Shown here piece by piece: positions 1-8,266 of a stretch of 64,000 nt of DNA (the stretch's first letter is position 1; each line of letters begins with the position of its first letter). A program made the translations under genes and the position numbers. The stretch is from Bradyrhizobium sp. Ghvi (GTDB taxonomy: Bacteria; Pseudomonadota; Alphaproteobacteria; Rhizobiales; Xanthobacteraceae): NCBI RefSeq assembly GCF_900115265.1, contig NZ_FOVU01000001.1:248001-312000 (forward strand), in the 5' to 3' direction. Below the pieces are notes generated by a model. That model was not told the origin of the DNA and ran no database searches. It saw only the letters and a list, made by a program, of their open reading frames with translations.

Positions 1-67
1 ATTCCAGTTCAGGATGACCGGTCGCCCGCATGATCTCTACCGGATCGGCGGAATGCTTCTCTGCCAT
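1..67 (-). CDS. Possible 5' end of an unidentified gene, cut by the window edge
   Basis: An open frame runs leftward off the window from an ATG at 67. The 22 visible codons read MAEKHSADPVEIMRATGHPE and so on, with no stop. A GAGG-like sequence lies about 7 bases upstream of the ATG on this strand. It would be divergent from the AlkB-like gene. The product cannot be identified from so short a piece, and the frame could be open by chance. Confidence 0.35.
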   Translation of the reverse strand, partial: MAEKHSADPVEIMRATGHPELE

Positions 68-146
68 GACAGCCTCGCACATCACTCTCCGCGTCATAGA
101 TAAGTCGCACCAGACGCCATCAGGTTCCATCACGGAAATGCGAGGG

Positions 147-716
147 ATGACGCAACTTGGCTTGTTCAGCGAACCGCAGGCGGGGCCGGCGGGCCTGCGC
201 TATACGGACAATTTTGTCGACGCCGCCGCCGAGCAGGAGCTGATCGGCCGCATCGCAGCATTGCCGCTCCAGCGCTTTCAGTTCGGCGCGTTCGAGGGCA
301 ACCGCCGGGTGGCGTGGTTCGGCTATCAATACGATTATTCGCAGCAGCGGCTGACCGAGGCCGAGCCGATCCCGGACTGGGTGCGGCCGGTCGCGCGTCG
401 GGCCGAGACATGGGCGGGGTTCGCCGAGGGGAGCGTGCGGCAGGTGCTGTGCACCGAGTATGATGTCGGCGTCGGCATCGGCTGGCACCGCGACAAGCCG
501 CACTTCAAGGAGATCCTCGGACTGTCGCTGGGCTCTCCCTGCAAATTCCGCTTCCGCCGTCGACGCGGCGACAAATGGGAGCGCTACACGCTCGAGGCGC
601 TACCGCGCTCGCTCTACATGATGGAGGGCGAGGCGCGCGCGCAATGGGAGCACAGCATCCCGCCGGTCGAGGCGCACCGCTACTCCATCACGTTCCGGAC
701 GATGAAGCAGGGCTGA
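147..716 (+). CDS. alkB: AlkB-like 2-oxoglutarate/Fe(II)-dependent dioxygenase
   Basis: 189 residues from the ATG at 147 (another ATG at 138 is in frame; the frame is open back to 30, but that extension has no family character). The double-stranded beta-helix iron site is visible: H114-x-D116 in the segment GIGWHRDKP, the distal H169 in WEHSIPP, and the 2-oxoglutarate-binding arginine R184 in SITFR. The family repairs alkylated bases (1-methyladenine, 3-methylcytosine) by oxidative demethylation in the cytoplasm, although several bacterial members act on other substrates. The gene stands alone and is followed by about 230 bases without a gene. Confidence 0.85.
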   Translation: MTQLGLFSEPQAGPAGLRYTDNFVDAAAEQELIGRIAALPLQRFQFGAFEGNRRVAWFGYQYDYSQQRLTEAEPIPDWVRPVARRAETWAGFAEGSVRQVLCTEYDVGVGIGWHRDKPHFKEILGLSLGSPCKFRFRRRRGDKWERYTLEALPRSLYMMEGEARAQWEHSIPPVEAHRYSITFRTMKQG

Positions 717-950
717 CGGACCAAAAACGCGAAAACAACCCCATGCACAGTAGAACGCTCTCCCGGGACGAGGGACGGCCGCACGTGACAACTGTCTGAT
801 CCGTCGCGCCAAATCGGCTGCCCGGCGCAATCGCTGCATGGCCCGTGCATTGCATTCAGATGCGGGAATGCGAACCAGGCAAGCGTGCCGTGAAATCGCC
901 GCAAGAGAAACCAACAACACGAACATAGAGCGCGCAAAGCCGGCACCACC

Positions 951-1886
951 ATGATCAAGAATTGTCTGGCATTCTTTCTTGTTCTGACCATGACAGCGGC
1001 CTCCGCACATGGCCTGGCGCCGGTGCGGCCAACCGCGCCGTCCGATCTTGTCCTGATAGGCCTCACCGACAGCGACACCACCGCCGGCGGCCTCGCACGG
1101 CTCTGCGAGCAGGTCACCTTCTCGCGCGGCCTGCGCTATGGCGACAGCGAGGCCAATGTGCTCGACGTCGCGACCAGCGAGGCTACCAAGGCGGACACGC
1201 CGCGACCGGTGCTGCTGTTCGTGACAGGCGACACGTTCACCGGCGACCGCGGCGCACCGGAGCTGTCCCGCGACATCCAGGACGCAGCGATGTGCTTTGC
1301 CGCCCGCAACGGCATGATCGGGGTGCGCGTGAACTATCGCCTTGCGCCCGCGGCGACCTGGCCAAAGGGCGCGGCCGACGTCGCCGCGGCATTGTCCTGG
1401 GTCCACGGCAATATCGACCTGTTCAACGGCGATGCCCGCGAGATCGTCGCGGTCGGCTATGGCGCCGGCGCTTTCCATGTCGCGAGCCTGCTCGCGCATC
1501 CCGAACTTCAGGCCGACCGGGCCGATGTCGCCGCCGTCGTGCTGGTGTCCGGCATCTATCGCGCCGGCAAGGATGCCAGTGACAGCGAGAAGGCCTATTT
1601 CGGTAACGACGCCAGCCAATACGACAAGCGGTCGGTCTTTCCGGGCATTCTCAACGTCGACGAGCCGATCCTGCTGGCCTGGGCGGCGAACGATGCCGCG
1701 AACCTGGTCGCGCAAGGCGAGACCCTGAAGAAGACGCTCTGCGGCGCCGGCCACTGCCCGCGCACGACCGTGCTGCGAAGCCACGACGGCATCGCGGCTG
1801 CATTCGGCCTCGACGGCTCCGGCGACAGCCTCGCCGAGCCGACGCTCCTGCTGGTGCATCAGCTGGAGGCGCGCGGGCTGCCGTAG
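951..1886 (+). CDS. Exported alpha/beta-hydrolase-fold protein lacking the nucleophile serine
   Basis: 311 residues with an apparent signal peptide (about residues 1-20, ending in an Ala-Ser-Ala-type site), so probably periplasmic. The order of elements matches the esterase/lipase family that includes BD-FAE and hormone-sensitive-lipase-like enzymes: a strand VLLFVTGD where HGG would be expected, then VNYRLAP, then the nucleophile elbow. The elbow reads GYGAGA, where active enzymes have GxSxG, so glycine replaces the catalytic serine. Candidate Asp (AANDAAN) and His (RSHDG) remain. The oxyanion HGG is also missing. It is probably not a conventional esterase; a binding or structural role is likelier. 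It has no operon partner. Confidence 0.7.
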   Translation: MIKNCLAFFLVLTMTAASAHGLAPVRPTAPSDLVLIGLTDSDTTAGGLARLCEQVTFSRGLRYGDSEANVLDVATSEATKADTPRPVLLFVTGDTFTGDRGAPELSRDIQDAAMCFAARNGMIGVRVNYRLAPAATWPKGAADVAAALSWVHGNIDLFNGDAREIVAVGYGAGAFHVASLLAHPELQADRADVAAVVLVSGIYRAGKDASDSEKAYFGNDASQYDKRSVFPGILNVDEPILLAWAANDAANLVAQGETLKKTLCGAGHCPRTTVLRSHDGIAAAFGLDGSGDSLAEPTLLLVHQLEARGLP

Positions 1887-1904
1887 GGGCCGATCAATCC
1901 ATCC

Positions 1905-2050
1905 CGGTCTCCCTGAGGTGGCCGCTTCTTCAGCGGCCCTCGAAGGGCGATGGCCGGCTGTCTCCGCTTGGATGCAGCCTGGCCGTTCATCCATCGAGGC
2001 TCCGCCCGCGATGCGCTGCATCGCGAGCCTCGCACCTCAGGATGACGGGG
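1905..2050. repeat. Intergenic palindromic repeat, family 1 (copy A)
   Basis: About 145 bases bounded by CCTGAGGTG on the left and CACCTCAGGATGACG on the right, with internal arms such as CGGCCCTCGAAGGGCGATGG. The same sequence occurs in the opposite orientation at 39100-39228, where the arms CCTGAGGTGCGAG and GGCCACCTCAGGGTGACG are recognisable. It fills most of the 320-base gap between the hydrolase-fold gene and the binding-protein gene. Confidence 0.8.
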
Positions 2051-2135
2051 GTAGTGCGACGTTGTTGATCGCAACCGCCGCGTCAGCACGCCTGCCGCTT
2101 TCGTCGATCCATCCAGCCATAGGATCGCCAAACGC

Positions 2136-2149
2136 TTGACGTAGATCAA
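2136..2149 (+). promoter_or_regulatory. FNR/FixK-type box TTGA-N6-TCAA
   Basis: TTGACGTAGATCAA is a perfect match to the FNR/FixK2 consensus half-sites. It lies 58 bases before the binding-protein ATG at 2207. At the spacing expected for a class II site (centre near -41.5) the -10 would fall at about 2172-2177, where no good TAnnnT is seen, so function is uncertain. Confidence 0.4.
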
Positions 2150-2206
2150 CTCGCCTTGGTGCGGACTGAGCCGATCTCGTTGGGGGCCAACGATAAGGTG
2201 TCGAGC

Positions 2207-3430
2207 ATGCGCGTCACCGGCAGATTGCTGTTCGTTTTGATCACCGCGCTCGCCTCGCTCGGGGCGATGTCGCAGCAGCGTTCGGACCAACCCACTTCCG
2301 ACGACGAAATCCGCATCGGCAACATCGTGCCCTATTCGGGGCCGCTCTCGGAGTTCGGTGCGATCGGCAATGCGGAGGCTGCCTATTTCGACATGGTCAA
2401 CGATCACGGCGGCATCAACGGCCGCAAGGTCCGCTTCATCACCCGCGACGACAATTCAGATCCTGCAACCGCGCTGGACCTGACCCGCGATCTCGTCGAG
2501 AAGGACAACGTGCAGCTGATGTTCGGATCGTTCGGCACTCCAGGCAATCTCGCCACGCGCTCGTACCTGAACGAGAAGAAGATCCCGCAGCTGTTCGTCG
2601 CCTCCGGCGACGAGGAACTGAGCCAGGCCAGGGCGTTTCCCTGGACCATGGGCTGGCAACCGCCATTCCGCTCCGAGGGGCGCATCTACGCAAACTATAT
2701 CCAGGCCTATTATCCCCGGAAGAAGATCGTCGTGCTCTGGCAGAATGACCAGTTCGGCCGCATGCTCTACAAGGGCATCCAGGAAGGCCTTGGCGATCTG
2801 AACCGTCTCGTCCTCGTGGACGTCGCCTTCGACATCTCGGACCAGCATCTCGAAGGACATGTGTCGATCCTCAAGCGCGCGGGGGCCGACATTTTCGTCT
2901 TCCTCGGCGTGCCATCGACGGCTTCCAAGGTCATCCAGCTCGCGGCGTCGCTGAATTGGCACCCGGTCTTCATCGTCAACGATGCCTCGGCCTCGATCGC
3001 CAATGCGATGGCACCCGCGGGCCTCGAGAATTCGGCCGGCGTGATCTCGGCGGCGTTCCTGAAGGATCCGAGCGATCCCGCGTGGAAAGACGATCCAGGC
3101 ATGAAGGACTGGTTCGCCTTCATGGACAAGTACCACCGGGTCGAAAGCACCAACAACAGCGCAGCGCTCTATGGTTACGCCGCGGCCGAGGCGCTGACCA
3201 AGGTGCTGAGGCAATGCGGCGACGACCTGTCGCGCGAGAACATCATGCGTCAGGCGGCATCGCTGCGGGACTATCACCCCTCCGTCGCGTTGCCCAATAT
3301 CAGGATGAACAGCTCGCCCGACAGCTATCTGCCGATCAAGCAGATGCGGCTGGTCCAGTTCGACGGCCGCTCCTGGCAGCCTTTTGGGGAAGTGATTGAG
3401 ACGGCGTTTACCGAGGGCGCAGCGAGGTAG
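2207..3430 (+). CDS. Periplasmic binding protein of the branched-chain amino acid (Leu/Ile/Val-type) ABC family
   Basis: 407 residues from the ATG at 2207, chosen over an upstream in-frame TTG at 2156 because it gives a clean signal peptide (about residues 1-25) and is preceded by AAGGTG. The mature part has the features of type I periplasmic binding proteins of the Peripla_BP_6 group: IRIGNIVPYSGPLSEFG at the start, then GGINGRKV, GSFGTPGN and a ligand-domain hinge. Such proteins deliver amino acids or aromatic acids to an ABC permease, but no permease or ATPase genes are adjacent, so this is an orphan receptor. A FixK-type box lies just upstream. It is convergent with the cyclase gene. Confidence 0.85.
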   Translation: MRVTGRLLFVLITALASLGAMSQQRSDQPTSDDEIRIGNIVPYSGPLSEFGAIGNAEAAYFDMVNDHGGINGRKVRFITRDDNSDPATALDLTRDLVEKDNVQLMFGSFGTPGNLATRSYLNEKKIPQLFVASGDEELSQARAFPWTMGWQPPFRSEGRIYANYIQAYYPRKKIVVLWQNDQFGRMLYKGIQEGLGDLNRLVLVDVAFDISDQHLEGHVSILKRAGADIFVFLGVPSTASKVIQLAASLNWHPVFIVNDASASIANAMAPAGLENSAGVISAAFLKDPSDPAWKDDPGMKDWFAFMDKYHRVESTNNSAALYGYAAAEALTKVLRQCGDDLSRENIMRQAASLRDYHPSVALPNIRMNSSPDSYLPIKQMRLVQFDGRSWQPFGEVIETAFTEGAAR

Positions 3431-3458
3431 GACTTATCACGCGCACCTTTTGCTGAGC

Positions 3459-3511
3459 CACCCCTCTCCCCCGCCCTATCCCACAAGGGGGGAGAGTTAG
3501 GGAGAGGGGTG
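3459..3511. repeat. Intergenic palindrome, family 4 (copy A)
   Basis: Inverted repeat with CACCCCTCTCCC on the left and GGAGAGGGGTG on the right, enclosing an inner ACAAGGGGGGAG. It sits between two convergent genes and may act as a shared transcription terminator, although it has no T-run. Related sequences are at 34111-34235 and 56650-56703. Confidence 0.65.
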
Positions 3512-3547
3512 CCACACGGGGACTCTCTCAATCGGAACGGCGTATCC

Positions 3548-5110
3548 TCACGCCGGCTTGAGCGAGGCCAGTGCGCTTTCCAGCAGCGAGCGCACGCGGG
3601 CGGCATCGCCTGATTTCACCACGGCGGGATCGAGATAGAGCTCCAGCCCCGGCGCGCGCTCGGTGATGACCCCGCTCCGCTCCGTCGCAGCGTCGTTGAG
3701 GGCATCCACCGAATATGGAATGACCTCGCGGCTGATGCCTTTCATGGTGATCGCCGGCAGCGCGTGGGCGCGAACGATGTCGCTGACCAGCGCAAAGGTC
3801 TCGTAGCTCAGCACGATGCCGCCGGGCTCGGCGATCGATTGCAGCCGCGCGGCGAGGTTCGCTTCCGCGCCGATGATGGTGTAGTCCATGCGGTCGCTGC
3901 TGCCGAAATTGCCAACGTTGCAATAGCCGGAATTGATGCCCATCCGCGAGCGGAACGGCTGCTCGATGCCGGCGGCGCGCCATTTTGCATTGAGCTCGGT
4001 CAGACGCTGCTGCATGCGCCAGGCCATCTGCAGGCAGGCCTGCGCGTCCGCCCGATCGCCCTTGGTCTCGGGGTCGCCGAAGAAGATCAGCATGGCATCG
4101 CCGATGAACTTGTCGACGGTGCCGCCATGCTCGTGCGCGATCGCGGACATCTCGGTGAAATATTCGTTGAGGAGCTGGGTCAGCAATTCCGGCTGCAGCC
4201 GCTCGGTGGTCGCCGTGAAATTCTGGATGTCGGAGAAGAAGATCGTGAGCTTCTTGCGCTCGGTGTGGATGGTGACGTCCTTCTGGCCGGAGAAGATGCT
4301 TTTGTAGACCTGCGGCGGAATGTAGCGCGAGATCTTCATCGAGAGCGAAGCCAGGAAGTCGTTGGCGGATTCGAGCTCCTTGTTCATGCCCTTGATGCGG
4401 CTCGCCTGGCGGCGCTGCAGCGAGAGGAACGACAGGCCGCAGCCGGCGGCGATCAGGAAATAGGCCAGCAGGAACTTGAAGGAGAAGATGTTGGCGGCGA
4501 TCGGCTGGGCGATAATGACTTCCTGGATGCCTCTGATGTCACCGACCTTCCAGTCCTTCTTCGGGCTTTCGGGGTGGCTGTTGTGGCAGCTGACGCAGGC
4601 CGGCCCCATCGTGACGGGGGCGACCAGGCGGACCTTGTCCGAGAACAGCGAGGTCTCGGTGTCGACGATCTTCTGCTCGGGATCGGCGCGCAGTGCGGCC
4701 AGCGCATCCTTCTCGAACTTGTCGAGCTGGTGCGGGGCACGGTTCTGGAACGGAAAGTCCGAGACGAAGCGGTAGGTGATGTTCTCCTGCTGGGCGCCGA
4801 TCACCCGGCCGAGCTCCAGCGACAGCGTCGCGGGAATCGGCACCGCTCCGGGAACGGATTCGTAATTGTGCACGACCTTGGTCGTGCCGCCGGGGTTGGC
4901 AAGGATGCGCCCGACTACGTTGGAGGCGTAATAGCTGCGCACGCTGGTGATGACGGAATTGAGATCGATGGCCTGCCGGCGCAGCGCCGTCTTGCTGAGC
5001 TCGGTCAGGTCCAGCCAGACTGCGAGCGGCAGGGCAAGCAGGAGGAAGGCGATCACGGCCCCGGTCAGGATGCCGCTCTTGCGCTGCTCCTCGGCGATCT
5101 CTTGTTTCAC
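3548..5110 (-). CDS. Membrane adenylate cyclase with a periplasmic c-type haem (DUF3365) sensor domain
   Basis: 520 residues. Two membrane spans (about 12-33 and 209-230) flank a periplasmic DUF3365/Tll0287-like domain that carries a haem-c motif C172-V-S-C175-H176 followed by NSHP. A linker then leads to a class III cyclase domain (about 285-490). Metal-binding aspartates are present in FSDIQNF (D294) and KFIGDAM (D338). The purine-selecting pair is K334 and T411, as in many bacterial adenylate cyclases, and the transition-state residues N418 and R422 are there. The likely output is cAMP made in response to redox or a haem ligand (inference). The gene is monocistronic and convergent with the binding-protein gene. 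Confidence 0.88.
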   Translation of the reverse strand: MKQEIAEEQRKSGILTGAVIAFLLLALPLAVWLDLTELSKTALRRQAIDLNSVITSVRSYYASNVVGRILANPGGTTKVVHNYESVPGAVPIPATLSLELGRVIGAQQENITYRFVSDFPFQNRAPHQLDKFEKDALAALRADPEQKIVDTETSLFSDKVRLVAPVTMGPACVSCHNSHPESPKKDWKVGDIRGIQEVIIAQPIAANIFSFKFLLAYFLIAAGCGLSFLSLQRRQASRIKGMNKELESANDFLASLSMKISRYIPPQVYKSIFSGQKDVTIHTERKKLTIFFSDIQNFTATTERLQPELLTQLLNEYFTEMSAIAHEHGGTVDKFIGDAMLIFFGDPETKGDRADAQACLQMAWRMQQRLTELNAKWRAAGIEQPFRSRMGINSGYCNVGNFGSSDRMDYTIIGAEANLAARLQSIAEPGGIVLSYETFALVSDIVRAHALPAITMKGISREVIPYSVDALNDAATERSGVITERAPGLELYLDPAVVKSGDAARVRSLLESALASLKPA

Positions 5111-5296
5111 TTGATGGCTCCGTTATGCGGTTTTGGCGCAGGCCCGCCGGATTTGCGCCACAGCATGCGCCTGGCACACAGCCAATAAACGCGCGCCCGC
5201 GCAACCCCTTTTATGGTGGTCGCGGCAAGCTGCTTTTGGTTTGATGACGAATGTCTAAGATCGCCATCAACCTGCATTGATAATCCGGACCGAGCC

Positions 5297-6388
5297 ATGA
5301 CCGAGACCATCCGCATCAGGCGCTTCAACGCGCGCCCCGTGATCGTGCCGATGAACTTGCCGCTTCTGACCTCGACCGGGGCGGTGGCGAAGGCGCCGCT
5401 GGTGCTGATCGACTGCGAGACCGACCAGGGCGCGGTCGGCCACGCCTATCTGTTCTCGATCACGCCGTCGGCCCTGAAGCCGCTGACCGCCATGGTCACG
5501 GAAATGTCGGACCTCGTCGCCGGCGACGAACTGCTGCCGTTCGAGATCGAGCGAAAGCTGACCCGGCACTTCACGCTGCTCGGGCTTGCCGGCCTTCAGC
5601 GCCTGGCGCAATCGGGCATCGACATGGCGGCCTGGGACGCGCTGGCCCGCAGCCACAGCCTACCGCTGGCCCGCCTGCTCGGCGGCGCGCCGAAGCCGGT
5701 CAAAGCCTACAATTCAAAGGGGCTCGGCATCATGCCGGCGGGTGCCGCTGTCGACGAGGCACACAAGCTGCTGGCCGAGGGTTTTCACGCTGCCAAGATC
5801 CGCCTCGGCCGGCCCGATGCAAGGGAGGATCTCGCCGTGGTCCGTGCGGTGCGCAAGGCTGTCGACGACGAGGTGACGCTGATGTGCGACTACAATCAGG
5901 CGCTGACCGTGAGTGAGGCGATCCGCCGCGGCGAGATGCTCGACGACGAAGGCTTGAGCTGGATCGAGGAGCCGATCCGCCACGACGACTACGCGGGCTG
6001 CGCCCGCATTGCCGATGTGCTGCGAACGCCGGTCCAGATCGGCGAGAATTTTGACAGCGCGTTCTCGATGCAGGCCGCGCTGTCCGTCGAAGCCTGCGAC
6101 TACGCCATGCCCGACGTGCAGCGCATCGGCGGGGTCACGGGCTGGCTCCGCGCCGCAGCGCTCGCCCACGCCGCCGGCATCGAGATGTCGACGCATCTGT
6201 TCTCGGAAGTGAGCGCTCAGCTGCTCTGCGTGACGCCATCGGCGCATTGGCTGGAATATGTCGACTGGGCCGACGCGGTGCTGGCGAGCCGGCTCAAGAT
6301 CAAGGACGGCTTTGCGCTGCCGGGCGAGGAGCCCGGCAACGGCCTTGAATGGGACGAGGCGGCGGTGAAGAAATATCTCGTGAGCTAG
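5297..6388 (+). CDS. Enolase-superfamily enzyme, mandelate racemase subgroup
   Basis: 363 residues from the ATG at 5297; the frame is open upstream to 5213, but that part is unlike the family. Metal ligands follow the usual order: CDYNQ (Asp), WIEEP (Glu), IGENF (Glu). MPDVQRIGG and the catalytic His segment STHLFSEVS closely resemble mandelate racemase. The first catalytic motif reads K-I-R instead of mandelate racemase K-x-K, so a plain mandelate racemase is unlikely; an acid-sugar dehydratase or another racemase/dehydratase is possible. The substrate cannot be told. It lies alone, about 200 bases upstream of a Nudix gene. Confidence 0.82.
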   Translation: MTETIRIRRFNARPVIVPMNLPLLTSTGAVAKAPLVLIDCETDQGAVGHAYLFSITPSALKPLTAMVTEMSDLVAGDELLPFEIERKLTRHFTLLGLAGLQRLAQSGIDMAAWDALARSHSLPLARLLGGAPKPVKAYNSKGLGIMPAGAAVDEAHKLLAEGFHAAKIRLGRPDAREDLAVVRAVRKAVDDEVTLMCDYNQALTVSEAIRRGEMLDDEGLSWIEEPIRHDDYAGCARIADVLRTPVQIGENFDSAFSMQAALSVEACDYAMPDVQRIGGVTGWLRAAALAHAAGIEMSTHLFSEVSAQLLCVTPSAHWLEYVDWADAVLASRLKIKDGFALPGEEPGNGLEWDEAAVKKYLVS

Positions 6389-6585
6389 GTGCGGCTACGC
6401 TTCCGCCGCTGCCTGCGTTCTATTTGAAGCCGCAGTCGCTGGACGAGATCATCGACCAGATCGCCTGCCGTGCGATCAATCCCCTGGGCGTAGCGGACAT
6501 CTCCGCACCGGCATTGCAATGGCCCGGCGAGACCTGAGCTCAGGCGGCGATTGCGACGGGGCCCAAAGACGTCTAACCATGCCCC

Positions 6586-7041
6586 ATGACGACATGGCGC
6601 CCTCGTCCCCATATCCGGGTCGTTGCGATCGGCCTGCACTGGCGCGCCGGGCGGCTGCTTGCGGCCGAGGTGCGCGACGATGCGGGGCGGATCAAAGGCG
6701 TTCGCCCCCTCGGCGGTGAAATCGAGTTCGGCGAGAGCTGGCAGGCTGCGCTCGCACGCGAGTTCAATGAAGAGCTCGGCATCGATATCATCATTACCGG
6801 CGCGCCGCTGATGATGGAGAACATCTTTGTCCACGAGGGCGCGACCGGACACGAAGTGATGTTCATCGCCGAAATCGCGTTCCCGCCCGGCGCGTTCGAT
6901 AGCGAGGACCGCATCGACTTCCGCGAGGACAACGGAGAGGAGATCGTGGCCCGCTGGTTCGACCTCGCCGATCTCGATGTCGAAGGCGGCCCGAACCTCT
7001 ATCCGACCGGGCTGAAGGAGTTGTTGCTCAGGCGCAATTGA
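6586..7041 (+). CDS. Nudix hydrolase
   Basis: 151 residues from the ATG at 6586. The Nudix box is complete: GGEIEFGES followed by REFNEELGI, which fits G-x5-E-x7-R-E-U-x-E-E-x-G-U. Nudix enzymes hydrolyse nucleoside diphosphates linked to another group, using Mg2+. Nothing in the sequence fixes the substrate. About 200 bases separate it from the enolase-type gene upstream, and I see no feature in that gap. Confidence 0.85.
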   Translation: MTTWRPRPHIRVVAIGLHWRAGRLLAAEVRDDAGRIKGVRPLGGEIEFGESWQAALAREFNEELGIDIIITGAPLMMENIFVHEGATGHEVMFIAEIAFPPGAFDSEDRIDFREDNGEEIVARWFDLADLDVEGGPNLYPTGLKELLLRRN

Positions 7042-7107
7042 CAGTCCCTGCTACCACGGCTCTGCGCCCGGGATTTTCTTGCGCACGGCTATCCAGCCCG
7101 TATCGCG

Positions 7108-7665
7108 TCAGGCACCGCGGCCAGCAGATTGCTCCTGCGCGGGGTAATCGAGCCGGCCGTCGGACAGGATGTGCGCGGCCGGATTGATTTTTGCCTCGTC
7201 GACCTGTCCGGGGCCGAGAATATGAAACACCGTCTCTCCAGCAGCGAGCAGATAGTCGGTAATGATCCGCCGGTGACATCGCCACCACAATGTCTCTGCA
7301 CACATGATGGCGCAGCGTTGCGCCTGCCCGAGTTCGCGCAAATGGGCAAGGCCTTGGTGAAACGCCGCGCCCATGGCGTGGTCGGCATAATTGTGGAAGC
7401 TGTCGTTCTGCCAGAAGGCGTTGGTCTCGCGCGCCACCTCGCGCTTGCGGCTGCGCAGCCCGCCCAGCGACGCGATGTGCTCATAGCCGATCGAAACGGT
7501 CGCAAGCGATTGCGGCAGCGTCTCGCGATTGTACTGCGGGTTGGTGCGCGAGCGGGGCACGGTGCGGACATCGGCCACGAAGGTGACCGAGCTGCCCTGC
7601 AGCAGTTCGACGAATTGCTCGATCGAACGTGTCGCGTGCCCAATCGTGAAAAAGGGATGAGCCAT
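7108..7665 (-). CDS. DUF488 family protein
   Basis: 185 residues. The hallmark DUF488 pieces are present: the N-terminal FFTIGHATRS, ADVRTVPRSR and the Cys/His segment CAETLWWRCHRRII. The family is widespread and short (about 120-190 residues); its biochemical role is not established. It is followed on the same strand by no close partner, and the small DUF2945-type gene lies 28 bases upstream in the same orientation, so the two may be cotranscribed. Confidence 0.8.
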   Translation of the reverse strand: MAHPFFTIGHATRSIEQFVELLQGSSVTFVADVRTVPRSRTNPQYNRETLPQSLATVSIGYEHIASLGGLRSRKREVARETNAFWQNDSFHNYADHAMGAAFHQGLAHLRELGQAQRCAIMCAETLWWRCHRRIITDYLLAAGETVFHILGPGQVDEAKINPAAHILSDGRLDYPAQEQSAGRGA

Positions 7666-7693
7666 GGAAACCTCGTCGGCTCGCTTGCGCCAC

Positions 7694-7909
7694 TCAGCTC
7701 TTGAGCCGCCGCAACGCCTTGCCCTTGTGCAGGGCGACGTGATCGGTCTTGTCGCTCTTTATCTCGTATTGGGGATCGTCGGGCGAGGCGTGGTGAGTGT
7801 GGCCCCTGTAGTCGACGTCTTTGGTGTGGACGCGCAGGATGTGGCCACGCACGCGCCCGGCCTCGGAATTCCAGCTGACGTGATCGCCGCGATGGAAGGA
7901 TTTGGGCAT
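7694..7909 (-). CDS. DUF2945-type small basic protein (hypervirulence-associated TUDOR-like)
   Basis: 71 residues from the ATG at 7909; a longer start at 7957 adds residues without family character. The sequence has the DUF2945 pattern: FHRGDHVSWNSEAGRVRG, then YEIKSDKT and a basic C-terminus HKGKALRRL. Proteins of this type are short single-domain, presumably SH3/TUDOR-like folds; the function is unknown. It lies 28 bases upstream of the DUF488 gene. Confidence 0.75.
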   Translation of the reverse strand: MPKSFHRGDHVSWNSEAGRVRGHILRVHTKDVDYRGHTHHASPDDPQYEIKSDKTDHVALHKGKALRRLKS

Positions 7910-8036
7910 GGAGGAACAATGCCGGGCGTGGCGGCGTGTTCCAGGGGAGCGGAGCATGACGCGGCAGTCCGTCTTCGCTCTTTCGAGCTACGCCGGATAC
8001 GCTCATTTTTGAGATTGGTGGATCGTGGCTTGCCTA

Positions 8037-8118
8037 GCCGAAGCTCGCGGCGGCAGCCCGCCTTCGCCCTTTGGGCTTCGGCGTGGCATCCTTCTCTCGC
8101 TATCGCGAGCGAAGGATG
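8037..8118. repeat. Two stem-loops next to the tRNA-Val 3' end
   Basis: GCCGAAGC (8037-8044) can pair with GCTTCGGC (8075-8082). CATCCTTC (8087-8094) plus CTCGC can pair with GCGAGCGAAGGATG ending at 8118. The second hairpin begins at the tRNA CCA end on the minus strand and may define the tRNA transcript end, although there is no T-run. The composition resembles other Bradyrhizobium-type intergenic palindromes. Confidence 0.5.
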
Positions 8119-8191
8119 GTGGGCACGACAGGGATCGAACCTGTGACCCCTACCATGTCAAGGTAGTGCTCTCCCGCTGAGCTACGTGCCC
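8117..8191 (-). tRNA. tRNA-Val (anticodon GAC)
   Basis: Cloverleaf on the minus strand: acceptor GGGCACG/CGTGCCC, D arm TAGCTCAGCGGGAGAGCA, anticodon stem CTACC/GGTAG with loop TTGACAT (anticodon GAC), T arm GGTTCGATCCC. The discriminator A and the CCA end are encoded (8120-8117). The length of 75 bases is normal. Confidence 0.97.
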
Positions 8192-8266
8192 TAAAAGTCC
8201 ACTTACGTCGGGTGGGGTCCCTATAACGGCTCAAGGGAGCGTGCGCAAGGACGGAACAAGGCCGAT

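Noticed and set aside
600..2021. Long open frame on the minus strand across the hydrolase-fold gene
   Set aside because: Rich in Arg, Ala, Gly with no motifs; reads through coding and repeat sequence, so treated as a shadow.
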